Below, one piece after another: positions 9,201 through 17,809 of a stretch of DNA of 64,000 nucleotides; positions within the stretch are counted from its first letter, which is position 1, and the number at the start of each line of letters is the position of its first letter. This DNA is from an uncultured Lentisphaerota bacterium. GTDB lineage: Bacteria > Verrucomicrobiota > Kiritimatiellia > CAIQIC01. The DNA lies in NCBI GenBank assembly GCA_903896925.1, contig CAITZM010000013.1:1-64000 (forward strand). The letters run 5' to 3'. The position numbers were made by a program, and so were the translations under genes. A model generated the notes under the pieces. It saw only the letters and a program-made list of their open reading frames with translations. It ran no database searches and had not been told where the DNA came from.

Positions 9201-12200
9201 GTGACGCGCAGCGTGAAGCCGCCGCGCAGCTCCTCGCCCACGGCCTGCTCGATGAGCGACTGCGTGCGGTTGGGCCCGGTCCAATAGCTCTTGAGGATCT
9301 TGCCGGCGCACTCCACCTCGACGAATGCGCGGCCGGTGTCATAGCCGGTGCCGAACAGCGCGGTGAATTTTCCGTCCGGCTCCATGCTCCATTTCGGCGC
9401 GACGAGGCGATAGGGCAGCTTGATCGCATACTGTTCTGCGCGCGGATCCACTACCTGCACGGTCATGCGCGAGGTCACTTTCTTGCCGAAGCGGTCCTTG
9501 CTCTCCAGCGCCGCGCGATAGATGCCGGCCGGGAGCGTCGTGCTGATTTTCGCCTCACCCTTGGCGTCGGTCGCAAACATTTTCTCCGCGACGGTCGCGC
9601 CCAGTTCCCACGTATCGGGCTTCGCCGGGTCGCTTGGCGGTTCCGCGCTCATGTCCTTCCACCGATAGTATTCATAATTCAACGCTGCGCGCGCGACCTG
9701 GGCCGGTTGCTTGAGCGCGTAAAGCGTCACCGTGCCGCCCGCCTGTTGCGGATCGCCATCGAGCGACTTCGTTTTGATTTCGATGACCGTGGGCTGGTCC
9801 GGCGTTTCCCAGTCGTTGGCCGCAAGCGTGGCCTGGAGCGCCGTGTAGCCCGCGCGCACGGTGCGTAGGGCGGAGCGCGTCTCGCCGGTGGTGTCGGTCA
9901 CGTCGGCGTTGATCGTGAACGCGAAGACCGGTTCGTTCTTCTCCGGCACGGCGCGGTCGGGCTCGGCGGTGAAATGGATGTTGAACGTGCCATCGGCCGC
10001 TGTCGTCGCGGTGCCGTGCGCGATCGCCTTCGGGGGCGTGGCCTGCCACCACCAGCACCAGAAGGGACATTGCACATTGCGCTCGACGCGCCACTTCACC
10101 TTCGCGCCGCCGATGGCCGCGCCGGTATAAGCGGTGGCCTTGCCGGTGAGCGCGACCGGCGCGCCAAGTTTCGCGGACTCGGCGGGCGCGGCGAGTTCGG
10201 CCTGGAATTTCGGGCGCTTATATTCTTCGACGCGGATCGTCGTGGCGCTCGGGCGGCCCAGCACGGCGATGCGCATCTGGCCCATGAGCCGGTCGCGCGG
10301 CGCAACGAAGCTGCCGCTGAACGAGCCGTAGTCGTTGCACTGCTGCTCGGCACGCGCGATTTCCTTGCCATTGGGATCATTGAACACCACGGTCAGCTTG
10401 TGCCCGGCGAGCGGCCCGTAGGTTTGTTGCGCCTGGTCAAAGCGGAGCGAGATGCCTTTGTAATGAATCGTCTGGCCCGGCCGGTAGAGCGCGCGGTCAG
10501 TGAAGAACACGGTCTGCGAATCGCGCTGCTTGATGTCGTAGCGGCCGGGGTCGTAGAGATCGTGCGCGCTGGAGAGCGCCTGCCCTTCGTGCTCGGCCAG
10601 CAGGATGACGTTGTTGTTCTTGACGGAGAAGCTAAACCGGCCGTTGGCATCGGTCTGCAACGGCGCGAGGGGCTTGAACCAGCCCTCGCGGTCGCGCTGC
10701 CATAGGCGGATGGTCGCGCCGGCGACCGGCTCGCCGCTGTTGGCGCGCAGGAGAAAACCGGTCTGCGGCTGGCCGTCGTCGCGCTGCTGCAAGACCAGTG
10801 CGAGGTCGCTGACCCAGACGGTGGCCAGGCTGACCTGGTTATCCTGCTCGCGGAAACCTGCCTCGTGGCTGGAGACGATGAAATAGAAACCCGGCTTGAG
10901 CGTCGTCGGCGCGGGCAGTTTTTCCGTGCGCTGCTTGAAGTCCTTCGTTGGGGGCAAGGCGGCGTTCCATTCCAGCGCCGGCGGCGTGGCGAGCAGCTTC
11001 TTGCGCTGCTTCTCATCGAACTCGCCGAAGCTCCAGCGCGAGCGTGTGATGTAATTTTCGAAATTTGCAGGAATGGCGCGGAAGAAAACTCTGTCCACGT
11101 TGCGATAGGTGACGTTGAGGGTGGGCCACGGCGCGTTCCAGACACGCTCGGTTTCGAGCTGGGCCGACTTCGCCTCGATCTGTTTCAGCATGTTGAAGCA
11201 CATATCGCCGCCGGCCGTCTTTGGAAACGCGTCGAGGCCGCGCTGCGCCAGCGCATGCGCCTTGACCGGCTCGCCATCGGTGTTGATTTGTGCGGCCAGC
11301 TGGGCGAGCGCGCGGGCGGAGATTTCGTGCCGGCTCGTCGCCTCGATGAAGCGCTGCAAGGCGGCGGTGTAGCGTTCGCTCTTGTTCTCGCCGACGGCCT
11401 GATTATTCCCATAGGTGAGCCGCGCGAGCCCGGCATCGAGGAACGCGGAGCGGTCGGCGTCGTGAGAGTGGAAGAGCAGCAGTTTTTGGAAGAGGCGCAC
11501 GGCTTTCGCCTCGACCACGTCCGGCGGCGTCCATTTTAGAAACTCGTCGGTGCCGGCAAAGATCGGTCCGGCGGCGTCGAGTTCGAATTCATCCTCGGCC
11601 CGCGTCACGCCGTGCTCGCCCGCCTGGTAGAACGACAGTGCCTCGTGCGCGAGAAAATCGAAGAGGGTGGGGCGATAGGCATCCGGCACGGAACCTTTTG
11701 CGAGCAGGTCGTTGTACTGCGCGATCGGCGTCGCCTTGAGCACACGCTCGCCGGCGAGCGCGGCGGCGAAGTGTTGGTCAATCTCCGCGAGGATGCGCGC
11801 GAGGTCCCACGTCTGGATGTCCGCGCCCGGCGACGCGGCCGTCTGCGTGCGCTGCTGGAAGCGCCAGCGGTTCTGCTGGAAATACTGCCAGTACCAGTGG
11901 GCGAGCACCGCCTCCATCAGCGGCTGCATCTCCGCCGGCGCCTTCGCGATCTCGGCCTGCAAGCGGACGATCTTCTCCTCCGGCTTGCGACCTTGGACCT
12001 GGCCTTCCAGCGCGATCTTCATGCACTGCGCCTTGATGGCCTCGGCGTATTTCTGGTTTTGCAGTGCGTCCACGATGATCGGTTTGAGTTCCTCGATGGC
12101 GGTCTGGGGCAGGCCCTTGTCGCGCGCCTCGTAGACCTTTTGCCACCCGATGGCCGACGCCGTGGTGACCACGGCGGCCGCGGCGCCGATCGCCGCGATG

Positions 12201-12964
12201 GTTTTGATTTTGCCGATGAACATGGTGTGTAATGCTCCTTTCGCGAGTGCAACAATGTGGGGGGCCAGACCGGTGGCGGCCGCACCACCGCTGATCCAAA
12301 GCGCGGCGCTCTTGGCCACGGTCGCGCTCCAGTCGGGCGGCACGGCGGCGGCCGCGTGACTGCTTGAGGCGAGCCACGCAAGAAGCGCGGGCGCGGTGAT
12401 CGCGATGCCGCGCCGCGCGAGGCGGCTGCGGATTTTTTCGCGCGCGCGGTTCAGCCAGACGCGCAGCGTACCGTCCTTGCAGCGCAGCGCCGAGGCGGTT
12501 TCGTCCAGGCTGCGGCCTTCCAGGTAGACCATGACCAGCGGCTGCCGGTACTTGGCCGGCAACGCATCGAGCTCGCGGTCCACCCACTCGCGCAGCGCGG
12601 CGGCGGTTTCGGGGGAGACATCCTCGGCAGCGACATCTTGTTGCATGGCGGCGGCCTCCTGTTCGCGGCGCAGCCGCCGGACGCGGGCGGTGCGTTCGTT
12701 ACGGGCGACGCACAGCGCACAGTGGTGCAGCCAGCCGCCCAGCGCGCGCTCGCGCGAGAGCGCGCCCGCCTTGCGGGCCAGCGCGAGGAAGACCGCCTGC
12801 GCGGCATCCTGCGCCGCGTGCTCGTCGCCCAAAACGCGCCGGCAGACGCCCAGCACGAGCGGTGAGTGACGGCGCACCAGCTCGGCAAACGCGGCCTCCG
12901 ACCGCTGGGCGACAAAGTCCGCCAGCAGGTCCGCTTCCGCCGCCAATGTGTAATCGTGTGCCAT
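6209..12964 (-). CDS. ECF sigma factor - transmembrane helix - alpha-2-macroglobulin fusion
   Basis: One uninterrupted 2251-codon frame. Residues 1-95 form an ECF sigma-2 region (DAAQAVFLALARKA and GGWLHHCALCVARNE). Residues 122-182 form the sigma-4 helix-turn-helix (LDALPAKYRQPLVMVYLEGRS, DGTLRVWLNRAREKI). A linker leads to KIKTIAAIGAAAAVVTTASA (252-271), a probable single membrane helix of the planctomycete/verrucomicrobial ECF type. The rest, about 1950 residues, is an alpha-2-macroglobulin: a MG domain near 816 (TDRALYRPGQTIHYKG), the A2M domain near 1475 (RKNLAETAFFFPHL) and the thioester motif CSEQ at 1713-1716. A2Ms trap proteases in the periplasm. By inference the sigma factor is tethered in the cytoplasm and released when the outer part reacts. 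The start has only a weak ribosome site. An internal ATG is described separately. Confidence 0.85.
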   Translation of the reverse strand: MAHDYTLAAEADLLADFVAQRSEAAFAELVRRHSPLVLGVCRRVLGDEHAAQDAAQAVFLALARKAGALSRERALGGWLHHCALCVARNERTARVRRLRREQEAAAMQQDVAAEDVSPETAAALREWVDRELDALPAKYRQPLVMVYLEGRSLDETASALRCKDGTLRVWLNRAREKIRSRLARRGIAITAPALLAWLASSSHAAAAVPPDWSATVAKSAALWISGGAAATGLAPHIVALAKGALHTMFIGKIKTIAAIGAAAAVVTTASAIGWQKVYEARDKGLPQTAIEELKPIIVDALQNQKYAEAIKAQCMKIALEGQVQGRKPEEKIVRLQAEIAKAPAEMQPLMEAVLAHWYWQYFQQNRWRFQQRTQTAASPGADIQTWDLARILAEIDQHFAAALAGERVLKATPIAQYNDLLAKGSVPDAYRPTLFDFLAHEALSFYQAGEHGVTRAEDEFELDAAGPIFAGTDEFLKWTPPDVVEAKAVRLFQKLLLFHSHDADRSAFLDAGLARLTYGNNQAVGENKSERYTAALQRFIEATSRHEISARALAQLAAQINTDGEPVKAHALAQRGLDAFPKTAGGDMCFNMLKQIEAKSAQLETERVWNAPWPTLNVTYRNVDRVFFRAIPANFENYITRSRWSFGEFDEKQRKKLLATPPALEWNAALPPTKDFKQRTEKLPAPTTLKPGFYFIVSSHEAGFREQDNQVSLATVWVSDLALVLQQRDDGQPQTGFLLRANSGEPVAGATIRLWQRDREGWFKPLAPLQTDANGRFSFSVKNNNVILLAEHEGQALSSAHDLYDPGRYDIKQRDSQTVFFTDRALYRPGQTIHYKGISLRFDQAQQTYGPLAGHKLTVVFNDPNGKEIARAEQQCNDYGSFSGSFVAPRDRLMGQMRIAVLGRPSATTIRVEEYKRPKFQAELAAPAESAKLGAPVALTGKATAYTGAAIGGAKVKWRVERNVQCPFWCWWWQATPPKAIAHGTATTAADGTFNIHFTAEPDRAVPEKNEPVFAFTINADVTDTTGETRSALRTVRAGYTALQATLAANDWETPDQPTVIEIKTKSLDGDPQQAGGTVTLYALKQPAQVARAALNYEYYRWKDMSAEPPSDPAKPDTWELGATVAEKMFATDAKGEAKISTTLPAGIYRAALESKDRFGKKVTSRMTVQVVDPRAEQYAIKLPYRLVAPKWSMEPDGKFTALFGTGYDTGRAFVEVECAGKILKSYWTGPNRTQSLIEQAVGEELRGGFTLRVTFVRENRAYFSQYVVGVPWTNKKLALKWESFRSKLLPGQKETWTASITGPDARRTAAEMVAALYDASLDQFAPHEWPQAFDVYRQERERARQEFHNSELGFQHLHSNFECAMREVKWNYRTFPSDIVGEIMRYAAHRFASARSGARGGVEHEFSPTLAVDGAFALAAPACAPVAASAMPEEAVTVSGKRSERQVDAAVTSNASALGLVPTPDLAKVSARKNLAETAFFFPHLLAGEDGVVKLEFTLPEALTEWKFLGFAHDKQLRAGYLTDKIVTAKDLMIEPNPPRFVREGDTVEFTVKVSNQSDKPQTGKVSLTFADARTLESRTGRLGEDSKHLVVNFTPEQSFNVPAKESRTYSWRINIPDGCEFLTYKAVGACATASDGEENFLPVLSRRILVTESLPLPIRGPATKQFEFKKLLDSGKSDTLRSQSLTVQMVSQPAWYAVLALPYLMEYPHECSEQIFNRFYANTLARHIAGSDPKIRRIFDLWKNTPALDSPLEKNQELKSVMLEETPWLRDAVKEGQARKNVGLLFDANRLDSERSRTLRKLSEQQLNEGLWPWFPGGRPSEYISLYIVTGFGRLRHLGVENNIAPAIRALGALDKWMSEEYQRIQKQPLPENYVPSSTDALYLYGRSFFLKDRPIDKKNRIAVDFFLAQARKFWLQTDGRQSQAHLALALRRFDPQLNGQSDPTPADIMKSIKEHSLTSEELGRFWRDTEFSWWWYRAPIETQALMIEAFAEIMGDAQAVEDCQVWLLKQKQTQDWKTTKATADAVYALLLRGASKLASEALVEVALGGEWLKPEQVEAGTGFYEQKFVRNEIKPAQGAITVKKTDEGVSWGSIHWQYLEDVAKVTPHTGTPLKLKKTLWRKDSTNKGQVLVPVTGALAIGDEVVVRLELRTDRDMEFIHLKDQRGSGTEPVNVLSHYKYQDGLAYYESTRDTASHFFIDYLPKGVYVFEYPVRIQLKGRYQTGLAEIQCMYAPEFNSHSESLLMDVR
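12223..12240 (-). promoter_or_regulatory. Possible internal ribosome site and start within the sigma-A2M gene
   Basis: On the minus strand AAGGAG (12235-12240) lies 11 bases before an in-frame ATG (12221-12223, codon 248), just before the membrane helix. Initiation here would yield an A2M without the sigma domain. The methionine is also common at this place in ECF proteins with C-terminal extensions, so the site may be coincidental. Confidence 0.4.
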
Positions 12965-13249
12965 GCGCTGCGTGCTCTTTGGCCTGTTCCCCGCGCCAGT
13001 GGGCGGATTGTTACAAAAATCTTTTCCAACGGGTATCCTAATCGCAATGCGGGGGGAAGGTTCGAGGGATAGGTCGGATAGGACCCATGGGGCTTATGAG
13101 TATCCCGCTGTAGCCGGGATCGGTGATCCCGGCCAAACCCAACCCACCCAGGGCCGGGGTCGCCGACCCCGGCCACAAGAGTCATCCTTCCCCGCTAATT
13201 CGCCATCGAGGCGGGACAGCGGCCTTGGAATCTGCTATCGTCTGCCCAC
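12965..13249. repeat. Divergent spacer with paired REP hairpins
   Basis: This spacer separates the sigma-A2M gene from the divergent methyltransferase. It carries two related palindromes, 13110-13134 (TAGCCGGGATCGGTGATCCCGG) and 13151-13174 (GGCCGGGGTCGCCGACCCC). Relatives lie at 60083-60108 and 60141-60165. No clear promoter boxes could be assigned. Confidence 0.7.
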
Positions 13250-14398
13250 ATGAGAATTGTTTTAGCAGGCGATGGTGGGATCTGGCGGCTGACCGGGCCG
13301 GGCGGGGTGGAGCTTTCGGTGGAAAATCTGCGCCTGGCGCAGCCGGCCGAGATTCAGCTGCTGCCGCATTTGCCGGCCTTCCAGGGCCGGGTCGTCATTC
13401 CGCATACCGGCGGCTCGCCGCTCCTGCCCGCCGTGATTGCCGCCCTCAATCCCGCGGCGCAGGTCGAGGTCGTCGAACTCGACCTGCACGATGCGCGGCT
13501 GCTGCGCGAAAAACTAGCCCCGCTGACCAATATCAGCGTGCTGTGCGCCGCCGATGTGTTGCCGGTGGAGGCGGCGCAGCAGGCCGGCGTGCTCATCTTG
13601 TCCGAGCGGCTGGACCGCCTGCTGGCGTTCGACTTCATCGAGCGGCTCGACCACATCCTTCCCGCCGGCAGCCCGGTCATCACCCTCTTGCCCAAGAAGC
13701 GCGCCGCGGATTTCTCCCGCAAGCTGGAGCAGCATCTGCTGAAGCGCCGCGTATTGCAGGCCAACCGTGGCGTCATGATCGTGCAGGGCGTCAGCGGCGG
13801 CGATGCCGCGGCGTGGACGCCGCGCACCCACGAGTTCGAAGGCAGCACGCCCACGGAAAAGATCCGGCTGGTGACCCGCCCGGGCGTCTTCGCCCATACG
13901 CGGCCCGACTCCGGCGGCCTGGCGCTCGCGGAATCGGCCGTGGTGCAGCCGGGGCAGAAGATTCTTGAGCTCGGCTGCGGGTGCGGGCTGGTCGGTCTGC
14001 TGCTGGCGGCGCGGCTCAAGGATGCCGCGGAATTTGTGCTCGTGGATTCCAACGCCCGCGCTGTCGATTGCGCGCGGCGCGGGGCGGAGCTGAACGGCTT
14101 CCACGGCCTGCGCGTGGAGCTCGCCGACGTGTTCGAACCGGAGGCCGGCTCGTTCGATGTCGTGCTCGGCAATCCGCCGTACTATGCCCAGCGGCGCATC
14201 GCGGACTATTTTATCGAGGTGGCCGCGCGTGCGCTGCGGCCCGGCGGCGAGCTCTTCCTGGTGACCAAACATGGGGACGAGATCGAGCAACTGGCCGCCG
14301 CCCTCCAGTTCCAGACCGAGACCCTGCACCGGCGCGGCTACGACATCAGCGTCTGCCGGAAGCCGGCTGGCGAACTTGTCACGTCTCCTGCAACCTGA
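13250..14398 (+). CDS. RsmC/RlmG-like rRNA guanine-N2 methyltransferase
   Basis: A 382-residue protein with two stacked Rossmann-like methyltransferase domains, as in RsmC and RlmG. The N-terminal one (about 1-190) has lost its SAM motifs. The C-terminal one (about 225-375) has motif I ILELGCGCGLVGLLL, an acidic ribose-binding VLVDSN, and the catalytic NPPYY of N2-guanine methyltransferases (usually NPPFH). It would transfer methyl groups from SAM to guanine in 16S or 23S rRNA. The ATG at 13250 has no clear Shine-Dalgarno but is the only start that keeps the N-terminal domain. It is divergent from the sigma-A2M gene and has no operon partner. The exact rRNA position cannot be given. Confidence 0.8.
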   Translation: MRIVLAGDGGIWRLTGPGGVELSVENLRLAQPAEIQLLPHLPAFQGRVVIPHTGGSPLLPAVIAALNPAAQVEVVELDLHDARLLREKLAPLTNISVLCAADVLPVEAAQQAGVLILSERLDRLLAFDFIERLDHILPAGSPVITLLPKKRAADFSRKLEQHLLKRRVLQANRGVMIVQGVSGGDAAAWTPRTHEFEGSTPTEKIRLVTRPGVFAHTRPDSGGLALAESAVVQPGQKILELGCGCGLVGLLLAARLKDAAEFVLVDSNARAVDCARRGAELNGFHGLRVELADVFEPEAGSFDVVLGNPPYYAQRRIADYFIEVAARALRPGGELFLVTKHGDEIEQLAAALQFQTETLHRRGYDISVCRKPAGELVTSPAT

Positions 14399-15102
14399 GT
14401 TTTAATCGGGCTGGCTGATCTGGAGTGGCGGCACTCCCGGCTTCGTCCAGGCACTTCGCCTGGGCAAGCCTGCCACCGAAAAGAAACACAAACACCCGGC
14501 AAGCACCCCTCCCACGGAAATACTTGGCGCACGGCAACATGAGCCACGACATCGCATGGCGCTTCCTCTGCGGCGGCAGGAGTGCCGCCGCTCCGTACCA
14601 GCAGACGGGCCGGCACAATTGCGGTTTTCAGTGCGCATGTCGTAAAACATTGCAGTGGCAACCGTCTGTGCAGTGGGGTGGCGTTGCTGGAGTCGCGGCG
14701 GGCCGCACTCTCACGAGTGCGGCTACGGCGGAAGGTCTCAAAATCATCGGCAACAAAATCATCGTTCTACTTCTGCCTGGCATGATGATTTTGTACTCGT
14801 GTTTGAGTTGCTCGAAGCCATCGCCAACCCACACGTAGCCGCGTTCGTCAGAACGCGGCCCACCCGCCCGGCACCCCGCCCCGGTCGAACAAACCTTGCA
14901 TGGTGACTCGCAAACCGCAGTTGAGGGAGCAGAGCGAAAAACATGGCAGCAGGACACTGCTGTGCGGTGGAGGGAGTGCTGGAGTTGCGGCGGGCCGCAC
15001 TCTCACAAGTGCGGCTACGCTTAGAGGTGTTGCAATTATAAACCCACTGTCATAGAAAGCACCGGTGCTGATGAGCGCCGCTCAAAGGCCGGAGAAATTA
15101 GC
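14399..15102. other. 704-bp repeat-filled spacer, no gene
   Basis: No gene seen. Contents in order: GGCGGCACTCC-type palindrome (14418-14440), GGCGGCAGGAGTGCCGCCGC hairpin (14571-14594), copy 1 of the 200-bp compound repeat (14677-14885), and an extra lone GGCCGCACT..AGTGCGGC hairpin (14993-15019). Confidence 0.7.
14677..14885. repeat. 200-bp compound repeat, copy 1 (left of the SGNH gene)
   Basis: The unit consists of a hairpin GGCCGCACTC..GAGTGCGGCTACG (14701-14727), a central ACAAAATCATC..GATGATTTTGT inverted repeat, and a second hairpin CGTAGCCGCGTTCGTCAGAACGCGGCC (14834-14860). Copy 2, in the same orientation, is at 16140-16350, so the unit brackets the hydrolase gene at 15103-16098. 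Confidence 0.85.
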
Positions 15103-16098
15103 ATGCAAAAATCAATTATCAGCATAAAGGCTGCGCTGGTCGCACTCTGCGTTGTTTCTAACCTGTCCTTCGCCGCTGAACCTGCGTCCCAGGCGGTGAA
15201 AACGAAGAAGCTCCAGGTGCTGTTCATCGGCAACAGCTTCACCGCCTGCCATGACCTGTCGCAAGTCGTCAAAGCGATGGCCGAAGCCGGAGACCCGAAT
15301 TTGTCGTTCGAGGTGACGACGGTTCTCTATGGCGGTCGGCGGCTGGTGGATCACTGGCGGCTGGGTACGCCCAACTTCGTGAAGATCGGCACGCTGACGG
15401 CCGCGGAAGAGCAGGTCACCCTGAAAGCGCTGGAGGAGGCGGTCGCCAAGGATCCCAAGGATAAATACTCCGCCGGCGCGCTGGGCCGGCATCGCGACCT
15501 GAGCAAGAACCTGGAAAAGATGCGGAAGAAGTGGGACCTCGTGGTGCTGCAATCCTATCGCGACGATGCGGAAGGCGAGAAGTCGCTCTACGTCGAGTAC
15601 GCGCCGAAATATGCCGAACTGATCAAGGCGCAGGGCGGGAAAGTGATCCTCTACGAAACCACGCCCACCACGCAGAACAGCGCGCCGCTCACGGCGGCGC
15701 CCGACCCGGCCGCGGTGCTCGCGAAGGCCAAGGTCATCGCCGCCCTGGCCCAACGGACCGAGGCCACGGTGGTGCCGATGTCGATGGTGGCCCTGCGCTG
15801 CCAGACGGTCCGGCCCGACCTAACGCTGCGCTACGTCAAGGACAGCCACCTGAACCCGACGATGGGCTACCTCACCGCCTGCACGTTCTACGCCGCGCTG
15901 TTCAACCGCAGCCCCGAGGGATTGCCCATCAACAAGATTGACGACCGCCCGACGCGAGATGGGAAGCCGGCCCTCGACCCCGACGGCAAGCCGATCCTGA
16001 CTGTTTTCTCCGACAAGGACCGCACCGACCTGCAGCGGATCGCCTGGGAAGGCTTGCAAGAGTTTCGGAAAGTCACCGCGGCCGGCGCTCAGCGCTGA
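15103..16098 (+). CDS. Secreted SGNH-family hydrolase
   Basis: A 331-residue protein starting at the ATG at 15103, with GGAG eight bases upstream. Residues 1-24 are a Sec signal peptide cleaved near SFAA/EP. SGNH block I is FIGNSFT with the nucleophile serine at 45. The block V Asp/His pair is DSHLNPTMGY (D247, H249). The glycine and asparagine oxyanion blocks are less clear (VTTVLYGGRRL near 71-81 and VVLQSYRDD near 147-155). SGNH enzymes are esterases or lipases that remove acyl groups from sugars and lipids; the carbohydrate-rich surroundings favour a carbohydrate esterase. It stands alone between two copies of a 200-bp repeat, a mobile-cassette-like arrangement. Substrate unknown. Confidence 0.75.
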   Translation: MQKSIISIKAALVALCVVSNLSFAAEPASQAVKTKKLQVLFIGNSFTACHDLSQVVKAMAEAGDPNLSFEVTTVLYGGRRLVDHWRLGTPNFVKIGTLTAAEEQVTLKALEEAVAKDPKDKYSAGALGRHRDLSKNLEKMRKKWDLVVLQSYRDDAEGEKSLYVEYAPKYAELIKAQGGKVILYETTPTTQNSAPLTAAPDPAAVLAKAKVIAALAQRTEATVVPMSMVALRCQTVRPDLTLRYVKDSHLNPTMGYLTACTFYAALFNRSPEGLPINKIDDRPTRDGKPALDPDGKPILTVFSDKDRTDLQRIAWEGLQEFRKVTAAGAQR

Positions 16099-16139
16099 TA
16101 GCAGCAAACTTGCTCGGCCGTCGCTCCCGGTGTGTGATG

Positions 16140-16350
16140 GCGGGCGTTGCTGGGGATGCGGCGGACCGCACTCTCACGAGTGCGGCTACGACGGAAGGCC
16201 TCAAAATTATTGTTAACAAAATCATCGTTATTCGTCTGCGTGGCGTGATGATTTTGTGCGCATGATTTTGTTGTTCGAAGCCATTGCCACCTCCCACGTA
16301 GCCGCGTTCGTCAGAACGCGGCCCGCCCGACCAGTAACCCGCCCGGGAAA
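16140..16350. repeat. 200-bp compound repeat, copy 2 (right of the SGNH gene)
   Basis: Matches 14677-14885 along its length. It has the first hairpin at 16164-16190, a clean central inverted repeat ACAAAATCATC..GATGATTTTGT, and the second hairpin at 16297-16325. It occupies most of the 311-bp convergent spacer 16099-16409. Confidence 0.85.
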
Positions 16351-16409
16351 TAACCAACCTGTGACCTCTTGCTCACGCAGCCAACAGCGGTTTTAGGTCT
16401 TGGATGCCG

Positions 16410-17789
16410 TCACTGCGGGAGTGTGCCGCAGGCTTCGTCCACGGCTTCCTCGAAGACGGCGATGGATTCGCGCAGCGCGTCCTCAGCGATCGTCAGGGGC
16501 GGCGCGACCTTGAGGCACTCGCCGGCGAGGCCGACGGGCGCGAACATCAGCAGGCCTTTGTAGAAACACTTCAAGTTGATCTTCAATGCAAGAGCGGAGT
16601 CGGGGTCCTTGGTCCCGGCCTTGACCGCCTGAATGCCGGCCACCAGGCCCTTGCCGTGGCAGCAGCCGAGGACGCGCGGGTATTTGCGCTGGATACGCTC
16701 CAGTTCCGGGATGAGGATGGCGCCCATCTGCGCGGCGCGCTCGGGCAGGTGTTCCTTTTGCATCACCTTGAGGTTCTCGATCGCGGCCGCCACCGCCAGC
16801 GGGGAGGCGGAGTGGGTCGAGGTCATCGAGCCGGGCGGATAGATCTCCATGATGTCTTTCCGGCCGATCACGGCGGACAGCGGGAGCGAAGAGGAAACCC
16901 CCTTGCCGCAGGCGATCAGGTCGGGCGTGATGTCATAGTGCTCGAAGCAGAACATTTTCCCGGTGCGGCCGAAGCCGGACTGGACCTCGTCCATCACCAG
17001 CACGATGTCGTGCTCGCGGCAGAACGCCGCCAGCTTCTGCGCGTACTCCACGGGCATGAAGTCCGGGCCGATGCCCTGGTAGCTTTCCGTCATGACGCCG
17101 GCGATGTCCTTGGGCTGCACGCCCTGCTCCTGGAGCGAGCGCAGGAAGAGCTCGAAGGACGTGTCCTCGTTCTTGTAGCCGTCGGGGAAGGGGACCTGCA
17201 CGAAGGTCGGGTCGCGGTCCACCATCCAGGTCTTCAGCCGCTCCATGCCGCCGGCGAGCTGCGCGCCCATCGTGCGCCCGTGGAACGCGCCGCGGAAGGA
17301 GACGAAGTATTTCTTGTGCGGCCCGTGCTTCTGCAGGGCGTAGGTCTTGCTGAGCTTGATGCAGTTTTCCGTCGCCTCGCTGCCCGTGCTGAGCAGGAAC
17401 ACACGGTAATTTTCCGGCCGGGGCATCAGGTCGCAGAACAGCTGCGTCAGCGTCGCGCGGCCCTCGTGCACGAAGACGTAGGTGGCGAGCAGGTCCTGGT
17501 CGATGATGCGGCGCAGGCCCTCCCGGATCTCCTTGCGGCCGTGCCCGGCGTTGGTGATGAGCACGCCGGAGGACCAGTCGATCCAGCGGTTGCCCCAGCG
17601 GTCGCTGACCGTGAAGTCCTCGGCGTGGTGCCAGACCACGGGCGGCTGACCCCACATCGAGCGGGGTTCGGAGCGCTGCAGCGCCTCGAAAATCGGGAGC
17701 GATTCCGGCACCGGTAGTGCGGTGCAGATGGTGCGGTATTTCGTTTGCACGTGCGGCACTTGGACGGGCGTCAGATCATATTCGGCCAT
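16410..17789 (-). CDS. Class III pyridoxal-phosphate aminotransferase
   Basis: A 459-residue protein starting at the ATG at 17789, with GGAG seven bases upstream; the longer open frame upstream is out-of-frame read-through of the neighbouring oxidoreductase. It has the class III signature: STGSEATENCIKLSKTYA (134-151), FRGAFHGRT (165-173), VMDEVQSGFGRTGKMF (265-280, D267 contacts the PLP nitrogen) and ACGKGVSSSLPLSAVIG with the Schiff-base lysine K296. The family includes GABA, acetylornithine and 2-aminoethylphosphonate aminotransferases and glutamate-1-semialdehyde mutase-like enzymes. It is the third gene of a lacI-oxidoreductase-aminotransferase operon (21-base gap), so an inducible amino-sugar or amino-alcohol catabolic role is likely. 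The exact substrate is unknown. Confidence 0.88.
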   Translation of the reverse strand: MAEYDLTPVQVPHVQTKYRTICTALPVPESLPIFEALQRSEPRSMWGQPPVVWHHAEDFTVSDRWGNRWIDWSSGVLITNAGHGRKEIREGLRRIIDQDLLATYVFVHEGRATLTQLFCDLMPRPENYRVFLLSTGSEATENCIKLSKTYALQKHGPHKKYFVSFRGAFHGRTMGAQLAGGMERLKTWMVDRDPTFVQVPFPDGYKNEDTSFELFLRSLQEQGVQPKDIAGVMTESYQGIGPDFMPVEYAQKLAAFCREHDIVLVMDEVQSGFGRTGKMFCFEHYDITPDLIACGKGVSSSLPLSAVIGRKDIMEIYPPGSMTSTHSASPLAVAAAIENLKVMQKEHLPERAAQMGAILIPELERIQRKYPRVLGCCHGKGLVAGIQAVKAGTKDPDSALALKINLKCFYKGLLMFAPVGLAGECLKVAPPLTIAEDALRESIAVFEEAVDEACGTLPQ

Positions 17790-17809
17790 GGTGTGTCTCC
17801 TGTGAAAGG

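Noticed and set aside
14425-15060. Several short frames in the 14399-15102 spacer
   Set aside because: They run through palindromic repeats and change frame at each hairpin; no consistent coding signal.
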